Shown here in pieces: positions 41,520 through 54,070 of a stretch of DNA of 64,000 bases. The translations under genes were made by a program, and so were the position numbers. Below the pieces are notes generated by a model that was not told the origin of the DNA, did no database searches, and saw nothing but the letters and a program-made list of their open reading frames with translations. Source of the DNA: Odiellus spinosus (taxonomy: Eukaryota; Arthropoda; Arachnida; Opiliones; Phalangiidae); NCBI GenBank assembly GCA_963920705.1, contig OY987237.1:13174601-13238600 (forward strand), in the 5' to 3' direction. Positions within the stretch are counted from its first letter, which is position 1, and each line of letters starts with the position of its first letter.

Positions 41520-43725
41520 TAGATATATAGCACTTTTGTCGTATTGAACATATGTCGTAAATTTGATGACCTGTCGTAAATATGATTATCTGTCGTTAAA
41601 TTTGATGATAAAGACGATCTGTCGTAAATTTGATGATAAAGACGATCTGTCGTAAATTTGATGATAAAGACGATCTGTCGTAAATTTGATGATAAAGACG
41701 ATCTGTCGTAAATTTGATGATAAAGACGATCTGTCGTAAATTTGATGATCGTTAAATTTGATATCTGTCGTTATATTTGATGATCTGTCGTTAAATTTGA
41801 TATCTGTCGTTATATTTGATGATCTGTCGTCAAATTTGATATCTGTCGTTATATTTGATGATCTGTCGTTAAATTTGATATCTGTCGTTAAATTTGAGGA
41901 TCTGTCGTTAAATTTGATATCTGTCGTTATATTTGATGATCTGTCGTTAAATTTGATATCTGTCGTTATATTTGATGATCTGTCGTTAAATTTGATATCT
42001 GTCGTTATATTTGATGATCTGTCGTTAAATTTGATATCTGTCGTTATATTTGATGATCTGTCGTTAAATTTGATATCTGTCGTTATATTTGATGATCTGT
42101 CGTTAAATTTGATATCTGTCGTTATATTTGATGATCTGTCGTCAAATTTGATATCTGTCGTTATATTTGATGATCTGTCGTTAAATTTGATATCTGTCGT
42201 TATATTTGATCTGTCGTCAAATTTGATATCTGTCGTTAAATTTGATGATCTGTCGTTAAATTTGATATCTGTCGTTATATTTGATGATCTGTCGTTAAAT
42301 TTGATATCTGTCGTTATATTTGATGATCTGTCGTTAAATTTGATATCTGTCGTTATATTTGATGATCTGTCGTTAAATTTGATATCTGTCGTTATATTTG
42401 ATATCTGTCGTTATATTTGATGATCTGTCGTTAAATTTGATATCTGTCGTTATATTTGATGATCTGTCGTCAAATTTGATATCTGTCGTTATATTTGATG
42501 ATCTGTCGTTAAATTTGATATCTGTCGATATATTTGATGATCTGTCGTTAAATTTGATATCTGTCGTTATATTTGATGATCTGTCGTTAAATTTGATATC
42601 TGTCGTTATATTTGATGATCTGTCGTTAAATTTGATGATCTGCCGTCAAATTTGATATCTGTCGTTATATTTGATATCTGTCGTTATATTTGATGATCTG
42701 TCGTTAAATTTGATGATATGTCGTTAAATTTGATGATCTGTCGTTAAATTTGATATCTGTCGTTATATTTGATGATCTGTCGTCAAATTTGATATCTGTC
42801 GTTATATTTGATGATCCGTCGTTAAATTTGATCTGTCGTTATATTTGATGATCTGTCGTTAAATTTGATATCTGTCGTTATATTTGATGATCTGTCGTTA
42901 AATTTGATATCTGTCGTTATATTTGATGATCTGTCGTCAAATTTGATATCTGTCGTTATATTTGATAATCTGTCGTTAAATTTGATATCTGTCGTTATAT
43001 TTGAAGATCTGTCGTTAAATTTGATATCTGTCGTTATATTTGATGATCTGTCGTTAAATTTGATATCTGTCGTTATATTTGATGATCTGTCGTTAAATTT
43101 GATATCTGTCGTTATATTTGATGATCTGTCGTTAAATTTGATATCTGTCGTTATATTTGATGATCTGTCGTCAAATTTGATATCTGTCGTTATATTTGAT
43201 AATCTGTCGTTAAATTTGATATCTGTCGTTATATTTGAAGATCTGTCGTTAAATTTGATATCTGTCGTTATATTTGATGATCTGTCGTCAAATTTGATAT
43301 CTGTCGTTATATTTGATGATCTGTCGTTAAATTTGATATCTGTCGTTATATTTGATGATCTGTCGTTAAATTTGATATCTGTCGTTATATTTGATGATCT
43401 GTCGTCAAATTTGATATCTGTCGTTATATTTGATAATCCGTCGTTAAATTTGATATAGTCTGTCGTTATATTTGATGATCTGTCGTCAAATTTGATATCT
43501 GTCGTTATATTTGATGATCTGTCGTTAAATTTGATATCTGTCGTTAAATTTGATGATCTGAGGTTATATTTGATGATCTGTCGTTAAAATTGATGATCTG
43601 TCGTCAAATTTGATATCTGTCGTTATATTTGATGATCTGTCGTCAAATTTGATGATCTGTCGTTAAATTTGATGATCTGTCGTTATATTTGATGATCTGT
43701 CGTTAAATTTGATGATCTGTCTAAT
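41520..43725. repeat. 39-bp minisatellite (20 + 19 bp dimer), with a 28-bp sub-array
   Basis: The dimer is TGTCGTTATATTTGATGATC plus TGTCGTTAAATTTGATATC. The left flank (41590-41745) has about five copies of a 28-bp form with GATAAAGACGATC. The length of 39 bp is divisible by three, so 13-residue periodic open frames of up to 220 codons appear; they are not genes. Confidence 0.95.
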
Positions 43726-43931
43726 ATCTTACAATTCTACTTTTTTAAATTCGTAAAGCGTGAACGGGGATTTATTGAAGCCAAGTCTATAAGTTACCCG
43801 ATATTCAATCTTCCACGAAATATAATCAAAATAATATTATTGGAAAAACTTTTCTTCCGGATGTCTCGAGTTCGCCTTCTATAGCAATGATATCTAATTG
43901 AAATACACAATTTTACGGAAGGCGAAATTTC

Positions 43932-44166
43932 TTAAAGTGAGAATGCAACCTAACAACAAGTGATTTTTTTATCGATTCCTTATCGTTTAAATAGGCCTAA
44001 TCCATCAGTGAAAAAAATTACGAACAAATATTAAACTAGAAATAAATTCAAAATTACCCGGAAAAATAGGCTTAGCTGGATTCATGGATTTTTAAATTTA
44101 CAGGTGGATTGTAGGCTTATTTAAACGATAAAAAACACTTGTTATTATGTTGCATTCTCCCTTTAA
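43932..44166. mobile_element. T4-A MITE, internally deleted copy
   Basis: TTAA, AGTGAGAATGCAACCTAAC at the left; TTGCATTCTCCCT, TTAA at the right. The inner inverted pair is lost, leaving 235 bp. Confidence 0.75.
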
Positions 44167-44785
44167 GCCTCAGTAAACGGATAATTCCAAAACTTGGCCT
44201 CTCTCACGATTGATTTTGATTGGAAATAAGTTGCTTCTAGAGAATATAACGTTTTAAAGATAAGTTAATTGCCGAAAATCGATATGAAAATTCAATAATA
44301 CAAAAATAATGAAAAACGTGAAAAAATCTCTCCTTCGAAAAAAATATCCACCAATAATTAGGGCATAATTATTGCATCAATAAACCAATCAATAAAGAGA
44401 GATATAGGCACTTTTCTTTTCTTATTAAGTGAAAAATACGTCTTAATAAACGTCTCAAAATGCCTAAGCTTAAAAGAGGAAGCTCTAGCTATAACAAGTT
44501 CACAAAAGAATGCCGATAAATCATCTTTTTTTTTTGTTGTACAAATTAAGGTCGAGGATGAGCTGCGTGCTCTAATCTATATACGCGGAGTTACCATCTT
44601 AGAATGACTACAACTTCCCATAGATTAACTGCGTATTCCAATAGGAGTTTAGTTCCCTTTCGAGATTGCGTAGTTTTTATCATGAAAAATAATTTGACTT
44701 TAAACCGAAAACATCAATATTATTTTGGTATATTTTAAAATTTAAATTATCACGCCATGTTCGTTGAGTTTAGGTACAGCTCATA
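44167..44785. other. Spacer
   Basis: AT-rich; no feature recognised. Confidence 0.4.
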
Positions 44786-44931
44786 ATTAATTGGATAAAA
44801 TCTTACTAAATTCTTTTGTATATTGTAAAAAACATATTCCATATCCGTTTTTATCGAAAAATAGCCTTCTCTTAGGATATTATCCGCGTTATACGTTCGG
44901 ATAAAAAAATTCAAAATTTATTTTCCTGAAG

Positions 44932-44962
<31 letters not shown>

Positions 44963-45185
44963 TGATTTAAAATCTTAGTTTCGTTGTTTTATTTATATTC
45001 TTCAAATTAAAAGCCGATTTGAAATATTTTTCTTGTATTTTAGACTAATTCTGGAAATGTGAATTTTCTTATCCATCGTTATACGTTTGAATACGAGTAA
45101 TTTGTTCGTAGATAAAGCGCCAAATGTTCATCCATTTATACGAATATACAAATTTCATTTTTTCATTACAAGCTGTTTATTAATC
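44786..45185 (+). repeat. Left arm of a large inverted repeat
   Basis: Runs from TTGGATAAAATCTTACTAAAT through CCATATCCGTTTTTATCG, ATTATCCGCGTTATACG and GATTTAAAATCTTAGTTTCG to CGAATATACAAATTTCAT. The same series occurs in reverse at 53270-54070, and a partial same-strand copy is at 52345-52480. An A run of about 30 bases (44931-44960) is inside. Confidence 0.8.
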
Positions 45186-45849
45186 TATGTACGAAAGAAC
45201 CGAACCCCAATTTCGAACGCGTGGATCCCATCAAAGTATAGTTTTTGTTATATTATTATTTTTTCCTCGCTGCGCGGGAAACGTTGAAGTATTTATAACC
45301 TTATATAAGCGGTTCATCTCAAGAAGAATTATTACTTATTTACGGTAGTTTTTAACCCAATCTTACTCGCGAAATCTATACAGTTCTAATAACGAGGGAT
45401 CGTAGCCTATTCTCTCTGTTGTAGATTAAAGGTGGGATTAGATAGAGGAGGTTCTAAGGAAATGAAATGGGAAACTTAAGACCGCGCCGCCTAGCTGTTG
45501 TCAGTCGAGTCGACTGGGCGCCCATCACGAACCATGGTGCTTCGCGGTATAGGGGTATAAAAATTTCAAGATCTATGACAGCTGGCACCTGACGTATATA
45601 CGACGTCCGAAGCCAGTACACGCCCAAGTGAAAAACCATAGACAGCCCGAATATAACACCTAACACTATGTATATGATTTAAAGGAGCACTGATAAGTAT
45701 TTTTTTTTTTTTTTTATTTGAGCCTTGTGCCTATCTGTTTCGTATTGGTATCTGTTTCCTAATTCCCGAGAATAGTCCCACGTCAGATCTCCAGCTCAAT
45801 TTGAGTGGCTGTTAATAGAGTATTTTAGGTGCTTACAAGGCTGCAATAT
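45186..45849. other. Interior of the large inverted repeat; doubtful ORF
   Basis: A minus-strand ORF (45454-45666) reads MVFHLGVYWLRTSYIRQVPA after an upstream stretch. It looks partly protein-like but has no known domain or partner exon. Not called as a gene. Confidence 0.3.
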
Positions 45850-46330
45850 ACTATGTTTCGCCACTCAATAAAAATCGATCAAAAGTCCAAAAATGAACCC
45901 TTTATTAAAATGCAAATGGGCGTAACTTTTCTCCCCGACCTCCTAGGCATAAACCGATTGCACCGTTAGAAAGAGCACATTTCGTTTTTTATTTTAAGAT
46001 CATTAAACTATGTTTCGCCACTCGAAAAAGGTGTTTCGCCACTCGATAGAAATCGAGCAAAAGTCCAAAAATGAACCCTTTATTAAAATGCTATTTGCCG
46101 TAACGTTTCTCTGCCACCTCCTAGGCATAAGCCGATTGCACCGTTAGAACTCAGACATTCAGTATATTAGTTTAAGATCATAAAATTATGTTTCGCCACT
46201 CGATAGAAATCGAGCAAAAGTCTAAAAATGAACCCTATATGAAAATGCAAATGGACGTAACCCTTCTCCGCGACCTCCTAGGCATAAACAGATTGCACCA
46301 TTAGAAAGTAGACATCCCTTAAAATTTTTC
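45850..46330. repeat. Three tandem units of about 170 bp
   Basis: TATGTTTCGCCACTCGATAG, AAAAGTCCAAAAATGAACCC, CCTCCTAGGCATAA and GATTGCACCGTTAGAA recur in order three times (starting about 45852, 46012 and 46189) with moderate divergence. Confidence 0.85.
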
Positions 46331-46599
46331 TAGCAGTCTCCCTTACGGAAAGACAAGAGTTTAGGCGGTTTTCTTGCAAGGGATGGGCGAACATTGTCGT
46401 ACGTGTTAGGAGTTGTTTTGACTGTTTTACAGCTAAGTACTAATTTATTCTATCGATGTTCGTTGGATTAACCCTCCTCTGATGGAAGGGTTTTAATTTT
46501 CTCGTCGGGTTCAAATAAGTGAACGGTATTATTTTACGTTAGACATGTACAGGAAACCTGACCTGTTGTGTCACATATACTATGGGTAGGGATCGAGAT

Positions 46600-46770
46600 C
46601 ACACGGGATTCGGGCCATTCAGGCTATTCGGGCGATTCAGCTAATTCGGCTATTTTCGGCTAATTCGAGCGATTCGGGCATTTCGGGTGATTCGGGCATT
46701 TCGGGCGATTCGAGCGTTTCGGGCGATTCGGGCATTTTGGGCGATTCAGGCGATTCGGCCGTCCGACTTA
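46600..46770. repeat. 9-bp degenerate repeat GATTCGGGC
   Basis: GATTCGGGC, CATTTCGGGC and GATTCAGGC alternate, leading into the 18-bp satellite. Confidence 0.8.
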
Positions 46771-49700
46771 ACGTTTGGGTCCGACTTTTCGTTTTGGGTC
46801 CGACTTTTCATTTGGGGCCGACTTTTCGTTTTGGGTCCGACCTTTTGTTTTGGGTCCGACTTAACGTTTGGGTCCGACTTTTTGTTTCGGGCAATTGGGG
46901 CAATTCGGGCAATTCGAGCAATTCGGCTAATTCGGCACATTCGTTTGGGTCCGACTTTTCGTTTGGGTCCGACTTTTCGTTTTGGGTCCGACTTTTCGTT
47001 TTGGGGCCGACTTTTCATTTGCGTTCGACTTTTCATTTGCGTCCGACTCTTCATTTGCGTCCGACTCTTCATTTGCGTCCGACTCTTCATTTGCGTCCGA
47101 CTCTTCATTTGCGTCCGACTCTTCATTTGCGTCCGACTCTTCATTTGCGTCCGACTCTTCATTTGCGTCCGACTCTTCATTTGCGTCCGACTCTTCATTT
47201 GCGTCCGACTCTTCATTTGCGTCCGACTCTTCATTTGCGTCCGACTCTTCATTTGCGTCCGACTCTTCATTTGCGTCCGACTCTTCATTTGCGTCCGACT
47301 CTTCATTTGCGTCCGACTCTTCATTTGCGTCCGACTCTTCATTTGCGTCCGACTCTTCATTTGCGTCCGACTCTTCATTTGCGTCCGACTCTTCATTTGC
47401 GTCCGACTCTTCATTTGCGTCCGACTCTTCATTTGCGTCCGACTCTTCATTTGCGTCCGACTCTTCATTTGCGTCCGACTCTTCATTTGCGTCCGACTCT
47501 TCATTTGCGTCCGACTCTTCATTTGCGTCCGACTCTTCATTTGCGTCCGACTCTTCATTTGCGTCCGACTCTTCATTTGCGTCCGACTCTTCATTTGCGT
47601 CCGACTCTTCATTTGCGTCCGACTCTTCATTTGCGTCCGACTCTTCATTTGCGTCCGACTCTTCATTTGCGTCCGACTCTTCATTTGCGTCCGACTCTTC
47701 ATTTGCGTCCGACTCTTCATTTGCGTCCGACTCTTCATTTGCGTCCGACTCTTCATTTGCGTCCGACTCTTCATTTTATTTTGGGTCCGACTTTTCGTTT
47801 TGGGTCCGACTTTCCGTTTTGGGTCCGACTTCTCGTTTTGGGTCCGACTCTTCATTTGCGTCCGACTCTTCATTTGCGTCCGACTCTTCATTTGCGTCCG
47901 ACTCTTCATTTGCGTCCGACTCTTCATTTGCGTCCGACTCTTCATTTGCGTCCGACTCTTCATTTGCGTCCGACTCTTCATTTGCGTCCGACTCTTCATT
48001 TGCGTCCGACTCTTCATTTGCGTCCGACTCTTCATTTGCGTCCGACTCTTCATTTGCGTCCGACTCTTCATTTGCGTCCGACTCTTCATTTGCGTCCGAC
48101 TCTTCATTTGCGTCCGACTCTTCATTTGCGTCCGACTCTTCATTTGCGTCCGACTCTTCATTTGCGTCCGACTCTTCATTTGCGTCCGACTCTTCATTTG
48201 CGTCCGACTCTTCATTTGCGTCCGACTCTTCATTTGCGTCCGACTCTTCATTTGCGTCCGACTCTTCATTTGCGTCCGACTCTTCATTTGCGTCCGACTC
48301 TTCATTTGCGTCCGACTCTTCATTTGCGTCCGACTCTTCATTTGCGTCCGACTCTTCATTTGCGTCCGACTCTTCATTTGCGTCCGACTCTTCATTTGCG
48401 TCCGACTCTTCATTTGCGTCCGACTCTTCATTTGCGTCCGACTCTTCATTTGCGTCCGACTCTTCATTTGCGTCCGACTCTTCATTTGCGTCCGACTCTT
48501 CATTTGCGTCCGACTCTTCATTTGCGTCCGACTCTTCATTTGCGTCCGACTCTTCATTTGCGTCCGACTCTTCATTTGCGTCCGACTCTTCATTTGCGTC
48601 CGACTCTTCATTTTATTTTGGGTCCGACTTTTCGTTTTGGGTCCGACTTTCCGTTTTGGGTCCGACTTCTCGTTTTGGGTCCGACTCTTCATTTGCGTCC
48701 GACTCTTCATTTGCGTCCGACTCTTCATTTGCGTCCGACTCTTCATTTGCGTCCGACTCTTCATTTGCGTCCGACTCTTCATTTGCGTCCGACTCTTCAT
48801 TTGCGTCCGACTCTTCATTTGCGTCCGACTCTTCATTTGCGTCCGACTCTTCATTTGCGTCCGACTCTTCATTTGCGTCCGACTCTTCATTTGCGTCCGA
48901 CTCTTCATTTGCGTCCGACTCTTCATTTGCGTCCGACTCTTCATTTGCGTCCGACTCTTCATTTGCGTCCGACTCTTCATTTGCGTCCGACTCTTCATTT
49001 GCGTCCGACTCTTCATTTGCGTCCGACTCTTCATTTGCGTCCGACTCTTCATTTGCGTCCGACTCTTCATTTGCGTCCGACTCTTCATTTGCGTCCGACT
49101 CTTCATTTGCGTCCGACTCTTCATTTGCGTCCGACTCTTCATTTGCGTCCGACTCTTCATTTGCGTCCGACTCTTCATTTGCGTCCGACTCTTCATTTGC
49201 GTCCGACTCTTCATTTGCGTCCGACTCTTCATTTGCGTCCGACTCTTCATTTGCGTCCGACTCTTCATTTGCGTCCGACTCTTCATTTGCGTCCGACTCT
49301 TCATTTGCGTCCGACTCTTCATTTGCGTCCGACTCTTCATTTGCGTCCGACTCTTCATTTTATTTTGGGTCCGACTTTTCGTTTTGGGTCCGACTTTCCG
49401 TTTTGGGTCCGACTTCTCGTTTTGGGTCCGACTCTTCATTTGCGTCCGACTCTTCATTTGCGTCCGACTCTTCATTTGCGTCCGACTCTTCATTTGCGTC
49501 CGACTCTTCATTTGCGTCCGACTCTTCATTTGCGTCCGACTCTTCATTTGCGTCCGACTCTTCATTTGCGTCCGACTCTTCATTTGCGTCCGACTCTTCA
49601 TTTGCGTCCGACTCTTCATTTGCGTCCGACTCTTCATTTGCGTCCGACTCTTCATTTGCGTCCGACTCTTCATTTGCGTCCGACTCTTCATTTGCGTCCG

Positions 49701-52338
49701 ACTCTTCATTTGCGTCCGACTCTTCATTTGCGTCCGACTCTTCATTTGCGTCCGACTCTTCATTTGCGTCCGACTCTTCATTTGCGTCCGACTCTTCATT
49801 TGCGTCCGACTCTTCATTTGCGTCCGACTCTTCATTTGCGTCCGACTCTTCATTTGCGTCCGACTCTTCATTTGCGTCCGACTCTTCATTTGCGTCCGAC
49901 TCTTCATTTGCGTCCGACTCTTCATTTGCGTCCGACTCTTCATTTGCGTCCGACTCTTCATTTGCGTCCGACTCTTCATTTGCGTCCGACTCTTCATTTG
50001 CGTCCGACTCTTCATTTGCGTCCGACTCTTCATTTGCGTCCGACTCTTCATTTGCGTCCGACTCTTCATTTGCGTCCGACTCTTCATTTGCGTCCGACTC
50101 TTCATTTGCGTCCGACTCTTCATTTGCGTCCGACTCTTCATTTGCGTCCGACTCTTCATTTGCGTCCGACTCTTCATTTGCGTCCGACTCTTCATTTGCG
50201 TCCGACTCTTCATTTGCGTCCGACTCTTCATTTGCGTCCGACTCTTCATTTGCGTCCGACTCTTCATTTGCGTCCGACTCTTCATTTGCGTCCGACTCTT
50301 CATTTGCGTCCGACTCTTCATTTGCGTCCGACTCTTCATTTGCGTCCGACTCTTCATTTGCGTCCGACTCTTCATTTTATTTTGGGTCCGACTTTTCGTT
50401 TTGGGTCCGACTTCTCGTTTTGGGTCCGACTCTTCATTTGCGTCCGACTCTTCATTTGCGTCCGACTCTTCATTTGCGTCCGACTCTTCATTTGCGTCCG
50501 ACTCTTCATTTGCGTCCGACTCTTCATTTGCGTCCGACTCTTCATTTGCGTCCGACTCTTCATTTGCGTCCGACTCTTCATTTGCGTCCGACTCTTCATT
50601 TGCGTCCGACTCTTCATTTGCGTCCGACTCTTCATTTGCGTCCGACTCTTCATTTGCGTCCGACTCTTCATTTGCGTCCGACTCTTCATTTGCGTCCGAC
50701 TCTTCATTTGCGTCCGACTCTTCATTTGCGTCCGACTCTTCATTTGCGTCCGACTCTTCATTTGCGTCCGACTCTTCATTTGCGTCCGACTCTTCATTTG
50801 CGTCCGACTCTTCATTTGCGTCCGACTCTTCATTTGCGTCCGACTCTTCATTTGCGTCCGACTCTTCATTTGCGTCCGACTCTTCATTTGCGTCCGACTC
50901 TTCATTTGCGTCCGACTCTTCATTTGCGTCCGACTCTTCATTTGCGTCCGACTCTTCATTTGCGTCCGACTCTTCATTTGCGTCCGACTCTTCATTTGCG
51001 TCCGACTCTTCATTTGCGTCCGACTCTTCATTTGCGTCCGACTCTTCATTTGCGTCCGACTCTTCATTTGCGTCCGACTCTTCATTTGCGTCCGACTCTT
51101 CATTTGCGTCCGACTCTTCATTTGCGTCCGACTCTTCATTTGCGTCCGACTCTTCATTTGCGTCCGACTCTTCATTTTATTTTGGGTCCGACTTTTCGTT
51201 TGGGTCCGACTTTTCATTTTGGGTCCGACTTTTCGTTTAGGTCCGACTTAACGTTTGGGTCCGACTTACCTTTGGGTCCTACTTTTCGTTTTGGGTCCGA
51301 CTTTCCGTTTTGGGTCCGACTTCTCGTTTTGGGTCCGACGTTTTATTTTGGGTCCGACTTAACGTTTGGGTCCGACTTTCCTTTGGGTCCTACTATTCGT
51401 TTTAGGTCCGACTTTCCGTTTTGGGTCCGACTTCTCGTTTTGGGTCCGACCTATTATTTTGGGTCCGACTTTACGTTTGGGTCCGACTTCTCGTTTTGGG
51501 TCCGACCTTTTATTTTGGGTCCGACTTTTCGTTTGGGCCCGACTTTTCATTTTGGGTCCGACTTTTCGTTTAGGTCCGACTTAACGTTTGGGTCCGACTT
51601 ACCTTTGGGTCCTACTTTTCGTTTTGGGTCCGACTTTCCGTTTTGGGTCCGACTTCTCGTTTTGGGTCCGACCTTTTATTTTGGGTCCGACTTTTCGTTT
51701 GGGTCCGACTTAACGTTTGGGTCCGACTTTCCTTTGGGTCCTACTATTCGTTTTGGGTCCGACTTAACGTTTGGGTCCTACTTTTCGTTTTGTGTCCGAC
51801 TTTCCGTTTTGGGTCCGACTTCTCGTTTTGGGTCCGACCTTTTATTTTGTGTCCGACTTTTCGTTTTGGGTCCGACTTAACGTTTGGGTCCGACTTTTCG
51901 TTTGGGTCCGACTTAACGTTTCGGTCCGACTTTCCTTTGGGTCCTACTTTTCGTTTTGGGTCCGACTTAACGTTTCGGTCCGACTTTCCTTTGGGTCCTA
52001 CTTTTCGTTTTGGGTCCGACTTTCCGTTTTGGGTCCGACTTCTCGTTTTGGGTCCGACTCTTCATTTGCGTCCGACTCTTCATTTGCGTCCGACTCTTCA
52101 TTTGCGTCCGACTCTTCATTTGCGTCCGACTCTTCATTTGCGTCCGACTCTTCATTTGCGTCCGACTCTTCATTTGCGTCCGACTCTTCATTTGCGTCCG
52201 ACTCTTCATTTGCGTCCGACTCTTCATTTGCGTCCGACTCTTCATTTGCGTCCGACTCTTCATTTGCGTCCGACTCTTCATTTGCGTCCGACTCTTCATT
52301 TGCGTCCGACTCTTCATTTGCGTCCGACTCTTCATTTG
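46771..52338. repeat. 18-bp satellite with higher-order blocks
   Basis: The main unit GCGTCCGACTCTTCATTT is repeated with almost no variation. Blocks are separated by a constant spacer of about 80 bp made of variant units (GGGTCCGACTTTTCGTTTT and relatives). Spacer starts near 47771, 48608, 49355, 50372 and 51172 give intervals of 837, 747, 1017 and 800 bp. The outer parts (46771-47030 and 51180-52040) consist only of the mixed 19-20-bp variants, and a last short 18-bp block ends at 52338. Open frames of over 1,600 codons exist in several frames because 18 is a multiple of three; I do not call them genes. Confidence 0.97.
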
Positions 52339-52344
52339 CTAAAA

Positions 52345-52480
52345 ACGTACTCCATATCCGTTTTTATCCAAAAATGGCAACTTATCTCAGAATATTATCC
52401 GCGTTATACGTTCGAATAAGAAAATTCGTAGTTTATTTTCCTGAAAAATAATTAATAAAAAGATGATTTAAAATCTCACG
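52345..52480 (+). repeat. Partial extra copy of the arm sequence
   Basis: CCATATCCGTTTTTATCC, ATTATCCGCGTTATACG and AAGATGATTTAAAATCTC match the left arm in the same orientation, directly after the satellite. Confidence 0.75.
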
Positions 52481-52486
52481 AATAAC

Positions 52487-53246
52487 AGAAGATAATTGAT
52501 ATCCGATTCCAAGCTCTAGTCCAAACCCTGACCTTATCAGGATAAAAATAATTGATATATTACAAAAAGATTCTAATATTTAAACCCCTTGCGTATCGTG
52601 AACCTATCCCGAACTAGGGATCATGCGCGCGTGAATGTTGGCGTTAATTCAACGCTTCATTGAACAAGAGATATTTGGCCATTTATTCGCGCAGGACACA
52701 AATGATACAAAACCGCGTGGCGAAAGATAATCTCTCGCCGCCGAGTTTGGAATTACGAGGCATTGATAGATGGGCGATAGTAACAAAATGAACCCAAGTA
52801 CGCTGAAAAGGTCGTTGTAAATGTCAGTAAAGATTGGCTCGGCTTGGTTATCGGACACTTCTTCAAGGAAGTTAGAAACTAGCAACTAACAAGCCCACTG
52901 GGAGACAAATTCGATGAAAAACGAGCTATTTTTTTTTTGCTCGCTATACCCTTCCGTTTTTGTTGTAATCGTATTGAAAAACAAACCGATATTTGGTTTT
53001 CGGTAACAAGTAAGCTCCTTTCACACTATAGTTACATGATAAGGTCGTCCTAGCCTTTCGCGTGACAATTATCGTTAATTAAATTCCATGAATTAACTAC
53101 GTCATATATCGGGAAAATAAGACCTATATTTTTAATATCTTCATTTTGAAGTTTCTTACTTCACGCGTCAACCTAGAGGTGTAAAATTTTCAATATGGCC
53201 TTTTAATTATAGAGCTCCGAATCGGATCGATCCATTATCTTCTGTT
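52487..53246. mobile_element. Family T inverted-repeat element carrying an ORF
   Basis: CAGAAGATAATTGATATCCG at the left faces CGGATCGATCCATTATCTTC at the right, with CCAAGCTCT / AGAGCTCCG beside them. The flanking CGAATAA and TTATTCG are reverse complements, so the palindrome extends outward and there is no simple target duplication. Confidence 0.55.
52649..52885 (-). CDS. Unrecognised ORF inside family T element
   Basis: 78 codons, minus strand, with a TTG codon at the first listed position, so it is probably open at the 5' side. It reads LVSNFLEEVSDNQAEPIFTD, then IYNDLFSVLGFILLLSPIYQ and CLVIPNSAARDYLSPRGF, and ends WPNISCSMKR. Composition is protein-like with one hydrophobic stretch. 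It may be a captured host exon or a remnant of element coding sequence. No family recognised. Confidence 0.25.
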   Translation of the reverse strand: MLVSNFLEEVSDNQAEPIFTDIYNDLFSVLGFILLLSPIYQCLVIPNSAARDYLSPRGFVSFVSCANKWPNISCSMKR

Positions 53247-53269
53247 ATTCGTATATTTTCAAATATTTT

Positions 53270-54070
53270 ATTTTCGGAAAAATTGTTTTGTAACTAAAAA
53301 ATGAAATTTGTATATTCGTATAATTGTTAAATGTATAAGCAGAAATAGATGAACCGAAATTATCAACGAGAGCTTAGATTGGGAAATGCATTTTATTTGG
53401 AGTGAATGGGGAGGGTAAGCACTAGGGGAATGGGCTTCCTCGGCCTCAATGAAATACCGAGGAGGATCTTGGGAAACTGATCGCCCAACGTAGCGACGGC
53501 TGCAAACCAAGCCAGGTGGCGCATTCAACGTTTCTCGGCTAGGCGAAATTCCGCGGGGGAGGGGGCTACAACTGTCGTCTAAGAGAGGGGAAACGGAGAA
53601 CTTGCCTGTGGCGTTAGAGGAATAGCTCGTTGATAATTTCGGTTCATCTATTTCTGGTATAAGGTTTACCCGAAGATAAACATTTGGCGCTTTATCTACG
53701 AACAAATTATTCGTTTTCAAACGTATGACGATGGATAAGAAAATTCACGTTTCCAGAATTAGTCTAAAATATAAGAAAAATATTTCAAATTGACTTTTAA
53801 TTCGAAGAATATAAATAAAACAACGAAACTAAGATTTTAAATCATCTTTTTATTCATTATTTTTCACGAAAATAAATTTTGAATTCAATTTTTATCCGAA
53901 CGTATAACGCGGATAATAATCTAAGATAAGGTCATGTTTAGATAAAAACGAATATGGATTATGATTTTTACATTATCTTCGAATAAGTTAACTCGAATGA
54001 AAATTAGTCTATTTTTAATCAAACAGATAATATATAACAGAATTTAGTAGATTTTATCCAATTAATAAAT
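53270..54070 (-). repeat. Right arm of the large inverted repeat (with nested D7-S)
   Basis: Reverse copy of 44786-45185: ATGAAATTTGTATATTCG, AACAAATTATTCG, AACTAAGATTTTAAATC, CGTATAACGCGGATAAT and AGTAGATTTTATCCAATTAA. It is longer because a D7-S element is inserted at 53340-53656. Confidence 0.8.
53340..53656. mobile_element. D7-S MITE (7-bp TSD GTATAAG)
   Basis: 317 bp with ends CAGAAATAGATGAACCG and CGGTTCATCTATTTCTG. GTATAAG lies at 53333-53339 and 53657-53663. The interior is GC-richer (CGGCCTCAATGAAATACCG). Confidence 0.9.

Noticed and set aside
41758-43458. Frames of 85-220 codons with 13-residue repeats
   Set aside because: They follow from the 39-bp satellite period being divisible by three. 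No start, signal or domain is present.
44931-44960. Poly(A) tail of a retroposed gene
   Set aside because: It lies inside an inverted-repeat arm whose other copies lack the run, and no gene sequence precedes it.
46687-52451. Open reading frames of 1,200-1,630 codons in several frames
   Set aside because: They come from an 18-bp unit without stop codons. Both strands and several frames are open at once, and the peptide is only a short repeat.
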